Source: a bacterium (lineage in GTDB: Bacteria; B130-G9). From it: a stretch of DNA of 42,605 nt. Shown one piece after another: positions 1 through 7,534 of the stretch (its first letter is position 1; every line of letters begins with the position of its first letter). Location: assembly GCA_035527515.1 (NCBI GenBank), contig DATLAJ010000081.1, forward strand, positions 1 through 42,605. The letters run 5' to 3'. The translations under genes were made by a program, and so were the position numbers. The notes under the pieces are model-generated. The model saw nothing but the letters and a program-made list of their open reading frames with translations, did no database searches and had not been told where the DNA came from.

Positions 1-274
1 AAACAAGAGGACACTGGCCGGTGTTTTCGATCCGGTGCCTCACGTTGCGGCCTATATCGAGTGAGGCGCCGGGGCTGATGGCTGTTTCCTGATTACCCAC
101 GGTGGCCAAACCCTCGCCCAAAACTACGAACCAGTGCTCCGATCTATGGCGGTGCAGTTGAAGGCTTATGCGTTCGCCGGGGGTAACCTCAATGCGCTTG
201 ACCTTGAATCCGGCCTCCCCATGCAGCACCTCGAACCCCCCCCACGGGCGGACTTCTTTCTCGGCCTTACCCAT
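1..274 (-). CDS. Mannose-6-phosphate isomerase-like cupin, partial (3' end outside window)
   Basis: Reading the minus strand from the ATG at 274 gives 91 codons that run off the left edge without a stop. The opening 'RPWGGFEVL', then 'FKVKRIEVTPGERISLQLH' and 'RSEHWFVVLGEG', is the pattern of the cupin half of mannose-1-phosphate guanylyltransferase/type II phosphomannose isomerase and of stand-alone sugar-phosphate cupins. The His pair in 'LQLHRHRSEHW' and the later His in 'RHRIEN' fit the metal ligands. Such enzymes interconvert fructose-6-P and mannose-6-P for surface polysaccharide precursors. The start lies 2 nt after the stop of a short upstream ORF (277-453), so translation may be coupled; no strong ribosome binding site is visible. 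Isomerase activity itself is inferred; a cupin of related function is equally possible. Confidence 0.8.
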   Translation of the reverse strand, partial: MGKAEKEVRPWGGFEVLHGEAGFKVKRIEVTPGERISLQLHRHRSEHWFVVLGEGLATVGNQETAISPGASLDIGRNVRHRIENTGQCPLV

Positions 275-276
275 CG

Positions 277-453
277 TTATAGCCACTTAGTTAATATCCG
301 TAGCCTCACTTTGACCGGCGGAAACTGCCACCAGTTGAGCGCCTTGTCAACCCAGCCCATCAAATCCCCAAAGACCTCATCGAGCTGGTAATGGGTCTGG
401 TCTCGAACGTGAACTAAGTAGATAACGCCAGCCAAGGCGGTGTCGTGCCACAC
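277..453 (-). CDS. Small hypothetical protein (58 aa) or gene remnant
   Basis: A GTG-started frame of 58 codons ends 2 nt before the cupin start, which is what makes it worth listing. It is rich in Trp, Leu and His ('VIYLVHVRDQTHYQLDEVF'), and I do not recognise a family. Two in-frame stops lie just upstream of the GTG, and there is no clear ribosome binding site. It could be the surviving 3' end of a larger gene decayed upstream, or a small coupled gene. Confidence 0.3.
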   Translation of the reverse strand: MWHDTALAGVIYLVHVRDQTHYQLDEVFGDLMGWVDKALNWWQFPPVKVRLRILTKWL

Positions 454-631
454 TGATGCTCATCAATCCACCGCTTCTTGAGAGTGTGAACCAAATTGCA
501 TCCAGGGCAATGGCCGTGCTATGTATGCAGGAGTTTTCGTATTCTTTGATTAAGGAGTGTTGTGTTGTTGGCTCCGGGGGTTGGTTTTGGTCAAGAACAA
601 AAGTGGAATTAGGATTGACGTGATGCTGTGT

Positions 632-822
632 TTCGGTTCCCCGAAGGGGGGCCACAATAGTAGCCGTGGGTGCAACCCACGGAACGCGTTCACGTCGGTA
701 TCCTCGCGATCTTAAAAGGGGGTCGAACAGCCCGTCCACAAATACCCAAACACATCTATCCCTACACTACTCCATACCCATTGACCATAGCCCCTTCTCA
801 CGTTCATCCCCTCGCGGGGATG
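632..822. repeat. Cluster of short palindromes (REP-like) in a gene-free stretch
   Basis: The roughly 430-base stretch 454-886 has no convincing gene. It holds three compact inverted repeats: TTCGG/CCGAA around 632-645, a perfect 8-bp stem CCGTGGGT/ACCCACGG with a 3-nt loop at 664-682, and a 7-bp stem CATCCCC/GGGGATG with loop TCGC at 805-822. A related hairpin sharing a TGCAAC core occurs near 19986. The arrangement resembles dispersed REP-type repeats. None is followed by a T-run, so they are not classical terminators. Confidence 0.45.
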
Positions 823-886
823 CAGGAAGAACGCCGTCAGTTGAGCAGGCCCGGGCACGATTACGAAGACTCCTCGTGCTATAATG

Positions 887-915
887 TTGTCAGGCTGGTT
901 TGTTTCACTTATAGT
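887..915 (+). promoter_or_regulatory. Sigma-70-type promoter for the radical SAM gene
   Basis: TTGTCA (887-892) and TATAGT (910-915) are separated by 17 bp, close to the sigma-70 consensus. They lie about 60 bp upstream of the GTG start at 974. Assignment is by eye only. Confidence 0.5.
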
Positions 916-973
916 ATTCTGCTTAATTGACGTTTTGGATAAATAAAACTCGCTCTGAAAGAGGTGTTTAGAC

Positions 974-2335
974 GTGACGAACCGCCCGCAAAAGATAGTC
1001 CTTGTTGAGCCAGCGGCGGAGTTCAATGCTTATCAGTTTGTTCGTATCCCTTTGATCGGTCTGCTTTACGTTGCGACGACGCTAAAGCGAGCAGGCCACG
1101 ACGTAACAGTCCTATCGGAGGCCACAAAGCCCGTTCTCTCTCGTAAAAATGGGAGACTGGCGCCCGAGCTCATATCAGCCGATGTGGTCGGGGTGTCAAC
1201 CATGACTCCTACAGCTGACCGTGCTTATGAGATAGCTCGCGCTGTAAAGAAGGCAAGCCCAAATACAAAGATTATACTCGGCGGCATTCATTCCTCACTA
1301 CTGCCTGACGAGGCGGCTGAGCACGCGGATGTGGTCCTGACGGGAGAGGGGGAGAACGCTGTCCTTGATGCTGTGCGCCCTGACTTCGATGGGCACATAG
1401 TCAGAGGGGGATTGATTGAAGACCTCGATACACTGCCGTTTCCCGATTACGAGCTAGAGCCGGACCTACGAAAATCGCTCAAGTATGCGACGATATCCGC
1501 GTCGCGAGGGTGTCCTTATGACTGTAGTTTCTGCTGCGTAACCAAGGTGTATGGTAGAAAAGTTAGGTTTAGGTCAGTTGAATCAGTCACGGAAGAGATA
1601 GAGCTGAGATACAAACAGGGCTACAGGAACCTCTTCTTCGGCGACGATAATTTCGCTGCCAACAGACAATGGACCAAAAGGCTTCTGACGGAAATATCCC
1701 GCAGGCAACTAAATGTGTCCTGGGTGGCACAGTCGCGCGCGGAGATCGCAACGGACCCAGAACTGCTTGACCTCATCTCAGCGACCAATTGCAGGGAGCT
1801 GTTCATCGGGTTTGAGGCGGTAACGCAGGACTCGCTGGACAGATACAACAAGCAATTGAGGGTGGAGGAGGTCATCGAATCGGTGAGGCGGCTCAACGAG
1901 CACAAGATAAGCATCTGCGGGATGTTCATAATCGGCGCGGACAGCGACAACATCAAGACAACAAAGGAGACATTGCGGTTCTGTAAAACAATGCGCCTGC
2001 GCTACGCACAGTTCTCGATTCTGGCGCCGTTCCCGGGGACGCGGGTAGCCAGCGACCTCACGAGCGAGGGCCGGATATTCGATCACGACTTCAGACACTA
2101 CGACGGCGCACACGTTGTGTTCCGACCGGCCAACTTCTCTCCGCTCAAGTTGCAGCGGGACGTGCTAAAGCTCTGGCGCGACTTCTATTCTCTTGCCAAC
2201 GGAATTAAGGGGCTTGCCGCAAGGTATTTCCTGAACAGATGGAGAAAGGCTAACAAAGGGTATCTTGCCCAGCTGAGGTCATATACTGCCTCGCTTAAAG
2301 GACGCGGTGTCGATACGGAACTCAGGGCGCCCTGA
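974..2335 (+). CDS. B12-binding domain radical SAM protein
   Basis: The 453-residue protein has the two-part layout of class B cobalamin-dependent radical SAM enzymes. A Rossmann-like B12-binding domain (about 1-140, with 'VVGVSTMTPT' and 'IILGGIHSSLLP') precedes a radical SAM barrel whose cluster-binding cysteines are C180, C184 and C187 in 'RGCPYDCSFCC'. The B12 domain lacks a clear DxHxxG base-off motif, as in many BchE-like members. Family members methylate or rearrange lipids, cofactors or antibiotics; the substrate cannot be read from sequence. The GTG start at 974 is chosen because AGAGGTG lies 8 nt upstream and the protein begins at the usual place. It is a single-gene unit with its own promoter. 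A second member of the family is encoded at 18360-19757 on the other strand. Confidence 0.85.
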   Translation: MTNRPQKIVLVEPAAEFNAYQFVRIPLIGLLYVATTLKRAGHDVTVLSEATKPVLSRKNGRLAPELISADVVGVSTMTPTADRAYEIARAVKKASPNTKIILGGIHSSLLPDEAAEHADVVLTGEGENAVLDAVRPDFDGHIVRGGLIEDLDTLPFPDYELEPDLRKSLKYATISASRGCPYDCSFCCVTKVYGRKVRFRSVESVTEEIELRYKQGYRNLFFGDDNFAANRQWTKRLLTEISRRQLNVSWVAQSRAEIATDPELLDLISATNCRELFIGFEAVTQDSLDRYNKQLRVEEVIESVRRLNEHKISICGMFIIGADSDNIKTTKETLRFCKTMRLRYAQFSILAPFPGTRVASDLTSEGRIFDHDFRHYDGAHVVFRPANFSPLKLQRDVLKLWRDFYSLANGIKGLAARYFLNRWRKANKGYLAQLRSYTASLKGRGVDTELRAP

Positions 2336-2448
2336 GCGCAGAGACCGCGTAAGGCAATAGCGCAGGTCAACGCGCTAGGTCTCAAAACGGGTGCGCCTCA
2401 AGCGCGTCAATTCCCGAACTGCCCGATTGTTGAGGGTTATTTTCCCTC

Positions 2449-2476
2449 TTGACTTAAGAAAGTCGCCGACTAAAAT
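2449..2476 (+). promoter_or_regulatory. Sigma-70-type promoter upstream of the FG-GAP gene
   Basis: TTGACT (2449-2454) and TAAAAT (2471-2476) are spaced 16 bp apart. A CTAGCTAG palindrome lies just downstream (about 2484-2491) and could be an operator. Predicted transcription would start near 2483, leaving about 70 nt before the leader ORF at 2552. Confidence 0.5.
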
Positions 2477-2551
2477 GCTTGCGCTAGCTAGTGCATTAAA
2501 GGTAATAGACCATTTAACATAAAGTGAACTTGTAGAGGTGAGAACCAACAC

Positions 2552-2623
2552 ATGAGCCTATTGGGCACCAAGCAAAGAAGAACACTAACAAAACTTATGA
2601 AGGGAGAAGGGCAGTCAAGATGA
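2552..2623 (+). CDS. Possible 23-aa leader peptide
   Basis: An ATG at 2552 preceded by AGAGGTGAG (2534-2542, about 9 nt spacing) opens a 23-codon frame rich in Lys, Arg and Thr ('KQRRTLTKLMKGEGQSR'). Its TGA stop overlaps the ATG of the FG-GAP gene (ATGA at 2620-2623). The good ribosome binding site and exact overlap suggest a translated, coupled leader. No hairpin attenuator is obvious, and chance cannot be excluded for so short a frame. Confidence 0.35.
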   Translation: MSLLGTKQRRTLTKLMKGEGQSR

Positions 2624-4686
2624 GGAATAGCTTACTAATTAGCCTCACAGTGCTGTTTGTCCTGAGCGGGCTTGCGTTCGCCCAGGAATACAATGAAGTG
2701 TTCACTACTGGCTGGATGGCCGCCGACGAGAACGAGGACGGCACTCCAGAGTGGGAGAACATGTTTATGTCTTTTCTGAGGGACATCAATGGGGATGGGC
2801 ATCCCGACTTTCTCATCGTCAGGAGCAGCGACACCTACTATACAGACCTAACAACAACCGATGTGGCGTTCTATGGGGCTGATTTCAACCCATTCTGGAC
2901 ACTTTCTGGCATCGATGTTGCTCCTCTGTATCTGTCTCATGCCGACATGGATGGCGATGGCAAGACAGAGATAGTCTTTACCGGTCGGAGCGACGAGGAT
3001 AGCGAGCTGACCCAAGAGTCCATCACATCCTTGGTCGAGGTCTATGAGACTGGGTCCTCGGTAAGCGAGTTCGACTTTGAGACCGCACTAGGCATGGAAA
3101 TAGTCGGCCTGACGAGTCCGTATCTGAAGTTTGACAACGATGCGAACCCCGATCTTCTGCTTCTCGGCGACTGGTTTAGGTCCTACGACTCGTATCTATA
3201 CAGGGCGACCGCTGTCAATAACTACGAGCTTCTGTGGAAGTCCGAAGGCAGCAATCAGACCAGAGCCATGCAGCAGGTCGATTACGATTTTGACGGCGAC
3301 TACGAGGTCCTACTGAGCGAGATCGATGACCCCTATCAGACTTCAGGTGAGCTGAAGCTTTATGACTATGATGCCGGCACAGACCGCATGATCAAGGCCA
3401 AGAGCTGGTATTTTGACCAGGTCCTTATCCTGCCAGACCAGGTCTGCGACCTAAACGGAGATGGCTCGCCAGAGATGCTCATAAGAACCCATGACAGCTT
3501 GCGGAGCGCCTATAACACCAAGGTCATCAACGGCGACACTCAGGCGGAGCTCTTCAGCTACGGCGAGGACCTGCTTGACGACTCGTCAACCTACGGTGCT
3601 ATATTCTGGGAAGATGGTCTTGGCGGCCACGACCTAGACATGGACGGCAACCCCGATCTCCTCTATTACAGCATCAAATGGGAAGAGAGAGCGGACGGAG
3701 GATTCCAGCCGGCCGAGCGCAGCTGCTACATCGCGGAGTATCAGGGCGGAACGTTTGTGAATCGCTTCACTCATGACCCTGATGAGGAGCTCATGTCTGT
3801 CCAGGTCTTCGACCTTGACGGCGATGGCGTTCGGGAACTGTGTCTCTACTACTTCACGTCAGGCACGACCACCTACAGCAATAGGCTGATCGTCCTCGAC
3901 CCCACGAGCAACTATACGGAGAAGTTCAGAGTAGAGTACACCGACGAGCAGCCTGTTGGCTACACGGCCCCGATCCGCGGCAACGGCGTTGACCTTGACG
4001 GCGACGGCGTGGGCGAGTTCATCCTTCAAGTTTACAAGGCTATCGGTACGACTGACCTCCAGTATCGAGTAGAGATCCGCAACGGCGCGACCGGCGCCCT
4101 TGAGTGGCAGAAGCAGTTCGGCCGCGGCACATACCTTGCTATCGATTGGGCCCAGGCTGAGACCGCTTACGCAGGTCTTCTCGTTCCTGCAAGCGACTTC
4201 AACGGCAACGGCAAGATCGACTTCGGCATTAGCGAGCTCCAGGAAGAGAAGCTCCCGGATAATAAGCTGAAGCTGATCGCCGCCAAACTCGGCATCTACG
4301 AGTGCAGCGGTGGGGCGGGTCCCAGCATCTCGGTTGAAACTGACAAAACTGACTACCATGCTGGCGATACAATTCAGCTGAAGATCGGCGGCAGCAACCC
4401 TGGCCTGGCCGTAGCAGTTGATATCTATATCGCTATCATCGAGCCTAATGGCTCGATCGACTGCGCACCCAGCTGGCTCCCAGGTATTACAGCTTGGATA
4501 CCGAGCTTTGTGTTCCCAGGTGACCTGTCCGTAGCACCGTTTACGATAGCGGCGTTCGGCCTGCCGTGCAGTCCGCCTCCTATCAACAGCACCGGAACCT
4601 ACTGGTTTGCGGGAGCTCTCACCCCGCCGGGCGAGTTCACGCCGTTCATCTCACTGGACATAGCTGAGTTCCATTACACCAACTAG
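2620..4686 (+). CDS. Secreted FG-GAP/VCBS-repeat beta-propeller protein
   Basis: This 688-residue protein starts with a typical signal peptide (basic 'MRN', a hydrophobic core, 'GLAFA' before Gln22) and is probably exported. The body carries about nine acidic calcium-loop repeats such as 'DINGDGHPDF', 'DMDGDGKTE', 'DLNGDGSPEM', 'DLDGDGVREL' and 'DFNGNGKIDF', the signature of FG-GAP/VCBS propeller blades related to integrin alpha chains. The last ~120 residues ('VETDKTDYHAGDTIQLKI' onward) form a separate beta-rich domain, perhaps a sorting or adhesion module. AGGGAGAAGG lies about 10 nt before the ATG. Transcription probably stops at the hairpin at 4736-4777. The role is likely extracellular binding or adhesion; no enzymatic motif is seen. 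Confidence 0.85.
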   Translation: MRNSLLISLTVLFVLSGLAFAQEYNEVFTTGWMAADENEDGTPEWENMFMSFLRDINGDGHPDFLIVRSSDTYYTDLTTTDVAFYGADFNPFWTLSGIDVAPLYLSHADMDGDGKTEIVFTGRSDEDSELTQESITSLVEVYETGSSVSEFDFETALGMEIVGLTSPYLKFDNDANPDLLLLGDWFRSYDSYLYRATAVNNYELLWKSEGSNQTRAMQQVDYDFDGDYEVLLSEIDDPYQTSGELKLYDYDAGTDRMIKAKSWYFDQVLILPDQVCDLNGDGSPEMLIRTHDSLRSAYNTKVINGDTQAELFSYGEDLLDDSSTYGAIFWEDGLGGHDLDMDGNPDLLYYSIKWEERADGGFQPAERSCYIAEYQGGTFVNRFTHDPDEELMSVQVFDLDGDGVRELCLYYFTSGTTTYSNRLIVLDPTSNYTEKFRVEYTDEQPVGYTAPIRGNGVDLDGDGVGEFILQVYKAIGTTDLQYRVEIRNGATGALEWQKQFGRGTYLAIDWAQAETAYAGLLVPASDFNGNGKIDFGISELQEEKLPDNKLKLIAAKLGIYECSGGAGPSISVETDKTDYHAGDTIQLKIGGSNPGLAVAVDIYIAIIEPNGSIDCAPSWLPGITAWIPSFVFPGDLSVAPFTIAAFGLPCSPPPINSTGTYWFAGALTPPGEFTPFISLDIAEFHYTN

Positions 4687-4735
4687 ATAACCTCCCAGTG
4701 GCAGCGAAAAGCCACCGGGAACTAAACAGAACACC

Positions 4736-4777
4736 AGAGGCGCCTCCCACACGGGTTGGCGCCTCTTCTTTTTTTCT
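4736..4777 (+). terminator. Rho-independent terminator after the FG-GAP gene
   Basis: A perfect 9-bp stem AGAGGCGCC/GGCGCCTCT (4736-4744 and 4758-4766) with a 13-nt loop is followed by TCTTTTTTTCT. It ends the FG-GAP transcript. It also argues against any start of the next gene upstream of 4777. Confidence 0.9.
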
Positions 4778-4802
4778 GTCCGGATGCGATAATCCAGCTG
4801 AT

Positions 4803-5858
4803 ATGAATACTCTTTTCTGGGCCGATGGCAGCGCACAGATGGGGCTGGGACACCTCTTTAGAACCGCGCTCATCGCGGGCGCCTTGAAGGAGCTGTGCGA
4901 GGGAGACTCGACGCTACTCACTAGCTCCCAAGATGATGTGTTAGCGCCGTTCAAGAAAAAGTTCGACTCAATTCAAAAACTCCCAGACAACCCCAGCTAC
5001 GAGATAATCGTCCCGCTCCTGAGCACATTGATAGAAGATGCAAATATCTCGCTTGTCGTCATCGACAGGCCTCACTATCCACCTGACCTCTGCCATCACC
5101 TTAAGCAGTTCAAGGCAAGGCACATCAAGCCCGCAATCGTGGCGTTCGGCGCTGCTGATATGGCGCCTAACTGCGTCGATATGATCATCGACGCCAACCA
5201 GAATGAAAGCGAAATGAGCAGGTTCAAAGGCTCGAGCACGACCGCACTACTCGGCCCTCGATTCGCAGCTCTTGCGCCGGTATTTGCTGACGCGAGGGAC
5301 CGGTTCGTCGTGAGGGATTCACTCGAGCGTCTCGTTATATCTATGGGTGGCAGTGACCCCAATTTCGCAACGTTCACTGCATATAGCGCTGCCCTGAGCT
5401 TGAAGAGGCTTACAATCGATGTCGCGCTCGGCCCAGCGTTCCCGGAAGAGAACAGACGCCGCCTTGAGGCGATAGTTGACGCCAATAGGACAACCCTGCA
5501 CTACGGCGAGAGCCAAGAAAACATCGCAGAGCTCTTCGCCAGGGCCGACGCTTGTATTGTCTCTGGAGGAATAACGATGTTCGAGGCCGCAGCAGTGGGG
5601 CTGCCAGTCCTGGTCATCTCCCAGAACGAATCGCAGCTCCGGAATGCCGAGCACCTCGCATTCAGAGGCGCTGTTGTCAATGCGGGCCTGTTTTTGAAAA
5701 CATCCGCCCAGAATCTTGCCTCAACTCTATCCGCATGGCAGACATCCCGGGATACTCGCCTCGAGCTGTCTAGACGTGCTCGCGAAGCTGTTGACGGCAA
5801 GGGCATCCAGCTCATCTGCGCCAGGATTCTTCAGTTGCTGGCCGATAACACCTCGTAA
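4803..5858 (+). CDS. PseG-like UDP-sugar hydrolase / glycosyltransferase-fold protein
   Basis: The 351-residue product matches the PseG/SpsG family: an N-terminal 'WADGSAQMGLGHLFR' with the glycine-rich loop and His17 at the position of the family's catalytic histidine, 'VVIDRP', the 'SMGGSDPNF' motif (about 180-188), and a C-terminal 'SGGITMFEAAAVGLPVLVI' like the nucleotide-binding half of MurG. PseG removes UDP from 2,4-diacetamido-2,4,6-trideoxy-altropyranose in pseudaminic acid synthesis. No other pse gene is in the window, so the true sugar is uncertain. The ATG at 4803 fits family N-termini; earlier in-frame starts (from 4698) would lie within the preceding terminator. No ribosome binding site is visible, but GATAAT sits 9 nt upstream of the ATG, so the message may be leaderless. 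Confidence 0.75.
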   Translation: MNTLFWADGSAQMGLGHLFRTALIAGALKELCEGDSTLLTSSQDDVLAPFKKKFDSIQKLPDNPSYEIIVPLLSTLIEDANISLVVIDRPHYPPDLCHHLKQFKARHIKPAIVAFGAADMAPNCVDMIIDANQNESEMSRFKGSSTTALLGPRFAALAPVFADARDRFVVRDSLERLVISMGGSDPNFATFTAYSAALSLKRLTIDVALGPAFPEENRRRLEAIVDANRTTLHYGESQENIAELFARADACIVSGGITMFEAAAVGLPVLVISQNESQLRNAEHLAFRGAVVNAGLFLKTSAQNLASTLSAWQTSRDTRLELSRRAREAVDGKGIQLICARILQLLADNTS

Positions 5859-5964
5859 CAACGGGATTAGGTGCTCCAAAGCGCCGGCCGGTCTCTGGTC
5901 AGTATCTCTAGAGACCGCTGACAAGCAATCACAAGAAGACTCCAAGCGCAATCCGCCCCGAGAG

Positions 5965-6242
5965 TACAGAGGCTGTCCCAGAAGTCACTTCTCGCCCTGC
6001 TCTTCTTATTGCAGATGAGAGTGATGCCGTGAATGTGCAACCCTTTTGAGATTGATGTGCCGTGAGGGTTTGGCGGACAGCCGTTGCTTTTGGCTTCAGA
6101 AGGACATAGCAGTCGTGTAGGCTGCCGCTTGCCGCACCCTCCTTATGATTTGCCAACCGGAGACAGGGAGGTGGACCTCGGAGGCTGGGCCATAATTCAC
6201 CGCCCCTACGACTCCACACCGACTTTTTGGACAGCCTCTACA
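5965..6242. mobile_element. MITE-like non-autonomous element with TACA target duplication
   Basis: GAGGCTGTCC opens the element at 5969 and its exact inverse GGACAGCCTC closes it at 6238; the similarity extends inward (…CAGAAGTC against GACTTTTT…). TACA directly flanks both ends (5965-5968 and 6239-6242), as expected for a 4-bp target site duplication. The 270-bp interior contains no transposase frame. The terminal sequence resembles ends of IS families that move by DDE transposases (inference). The element fills most of the 474-base gap between the PseG-like gene and lspA. A second element with the same ends is at 10841. Confidence 0.7.
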
Positions 6243-6332
6243 ATCCAGGGGTCAAGCCCTGCGAAAGCGTAGATTGACTTCGCTTGCGCCGCCGGTTAGT
6301 GTCTTTTCGCTAATTGGACCTAAACCAAAGAG

Positions 6333-6908
6333 GTGTCTTTGTCTGAGGAATCACGTGCTCACGGCAGCTTGAGAGTTTTTTTTGCGAATTGCCTGTCGTC
6401 GTGGCTGTTTCTAGCGACAGTTGGCATTGTTGTTGTCCTTGACCAGGCGACCAAGCTCTGGATTCGAGCACATCTCATGCTTGGACAACAGGTGTCGATT
6501 GTAGATAGTTTTTTGAACTTAATCTATACGATGAACCAGGGGATAGCGTTTGGTTTTTTCTCTAGCAACAGGCACCCTTACAAGAAAGTCTTGCTAACTT
6601 TCGGGGCGATCGTTGCTGTTTTTGTGTTCTCCTGGTTCGCAGCCCATTATGGCGGGAAACGACGCTCGATTATGTTTGCGGTCTCGCTGCTCATTGGAGG
6701 AACCGTGGGTAACCTCATTGACCGCATGTCCTATGGGGCCGTCATCGACTTCGTGGACTTGCATTACAAGCATCTATATCATTGGCCGGCCTTCAACGTT
6801 GCGGACACGGCAGTTACTCTGGCTACTCTGATCCTTCTCGCGAGGATAGTCAGAATGAGTTCCGGCAAGAAGTGCACAGTCGCGCCTACAAAGAGCCCCT
6901 CAGACTAA
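6333..6908 (+). CDS. lspA: Prolipoprotein signal peptidase (signal peptidase II)
   Basis: LspA is an inner-membrane aspartyl protease that cleaves signal peptides from diacylglyceryl-prolipoproteins. The 191-residue product shows the family landmarks: 'DQATKLW' after the first membrane helix, 'NQGIAFGFF', 'GGTVGNLIDR', and the catalytic aspartates D139 ('VIDFVD') and D158 ('FNVADTAV'), 19 residues apart as in known enzymes. Four hydrophobic helices are evident. The GTG start at 6333 overlaps the ribosome binding site AAAGAGG; the TTG at 6339 is better spaced and may be the real start. The gene's 3' end overlaps the end of the convergent HPP gene by 9 bp. Confidence 0.93.
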   Translation: MSLSEESRAHGSLRVFFANCLSSWLFLATVGIVVVLDQATKLWIRAHLMLGQQVSIVDSFLNLIYTMNQGIAFGFFSSNRHPYKKVLLTFGAIVAVFVFSWFAAHYGGKRRSIMFAVSLLIGGTVGNLIDRMSYGAVIDFVDLHYKHLYHWPAFNVADTAVTLATLILLARIVRMSSGKKCTVAPTKSPSD

Positions 6909-7445
6909 GTTCTTCAGCCACCGGCGGAGCAGGAACTTCCCGAGCGATAGCATGATCGCCCCGACGACCACGGTTACAGCAACCTCGGCTGAGAAATCTG
7001 CGATGGCCGTGCCCACAGCCGTCCCGGCGGCCGGAGGATGCTCTGTGTCCGTTACGACCATTATGAAGATCGCACACCCAACGGCGAGGCTGCAAGCAAT
7101 TATGGTCTCAACCGCGGCGCTCGTCTGTGTATGTTTGAAGAGCCAACCGTGCGTCAGCAGCCTCAGGACCGTGCCAGTGAGAAGGCAGAAGACGTGCCCT
7201 CCAACAACGTAGCGAGCCCTGGAGCGCTCCCTGTCGGGCATGGCAAAAACGATGAAGGCTGATGAGCCGAGCGCCGCCACAATCGCTAGCTGGCCCAGCT
7301 CGTGCAGTAGAAGGAACATGAAGAAGACAAATATCGTCGCAAGCGCTGTCTGCGAGACATAATGGCAAAGCGTGTTGAGATTGAACTTGGGATCAAACAT
7401 GTGCGGAACGCGAGGGGGCCGGTCCCGGCTTTGTTCATCTGCCAT
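6900..7445 (-). CDS. HPP family integral membrane protein
   Basis: A 181-residue protein with about five hydrophobic segments and the family signatures 'LGSSAFIVFAMP' and 'DTEHPPAAGTA', the latter containing the His-Pro-Pro that names the family. Some HPP proteins transport nitrite in chloroplasts and cyanobacteria; for most bacterial members the substrate is unknown. The start at 7445 is chosen because AAAGGAG lies about 8 nt upstream; an in-frame ATG at 7469 would put this site inside the gene. It converges on lspA and overlaps its end by 9 bp. Confidence 0.85.
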   Translation of the reverse strand: MADEQSRDRPPRVPHMFDPKFNLNTLCHYVSQTALATIFVFFMFLLLHELGQLAIVAALGSSAFIVFAMPDRERSRARYVVGGHVFCLLTGTVLRLLTHGWLFKHTQTSAAVETIIACSLAVGCAIFIMVVTDTEHPPAAGTAVGTAIADFSAEVAVTVVVGAIMLSLGKFLLRRWLKNLV

Positions 7446-7534
7446 AGGACTGTATCTCCTTTGGGCCAATCAAATGAGCTGGCGCTGCCGACATATCGGC
7501 ACAACCAGCCAACGCAGCTACAAGGGCTAAGGTC

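Noticed and set aside
377-739. 120-codon minus-strand frame across the left gene-free stretch
   Set aside because: Reads through palindromic repeats and overlaps the 58-aa frame; typical of chance translation of REP-like DNA.
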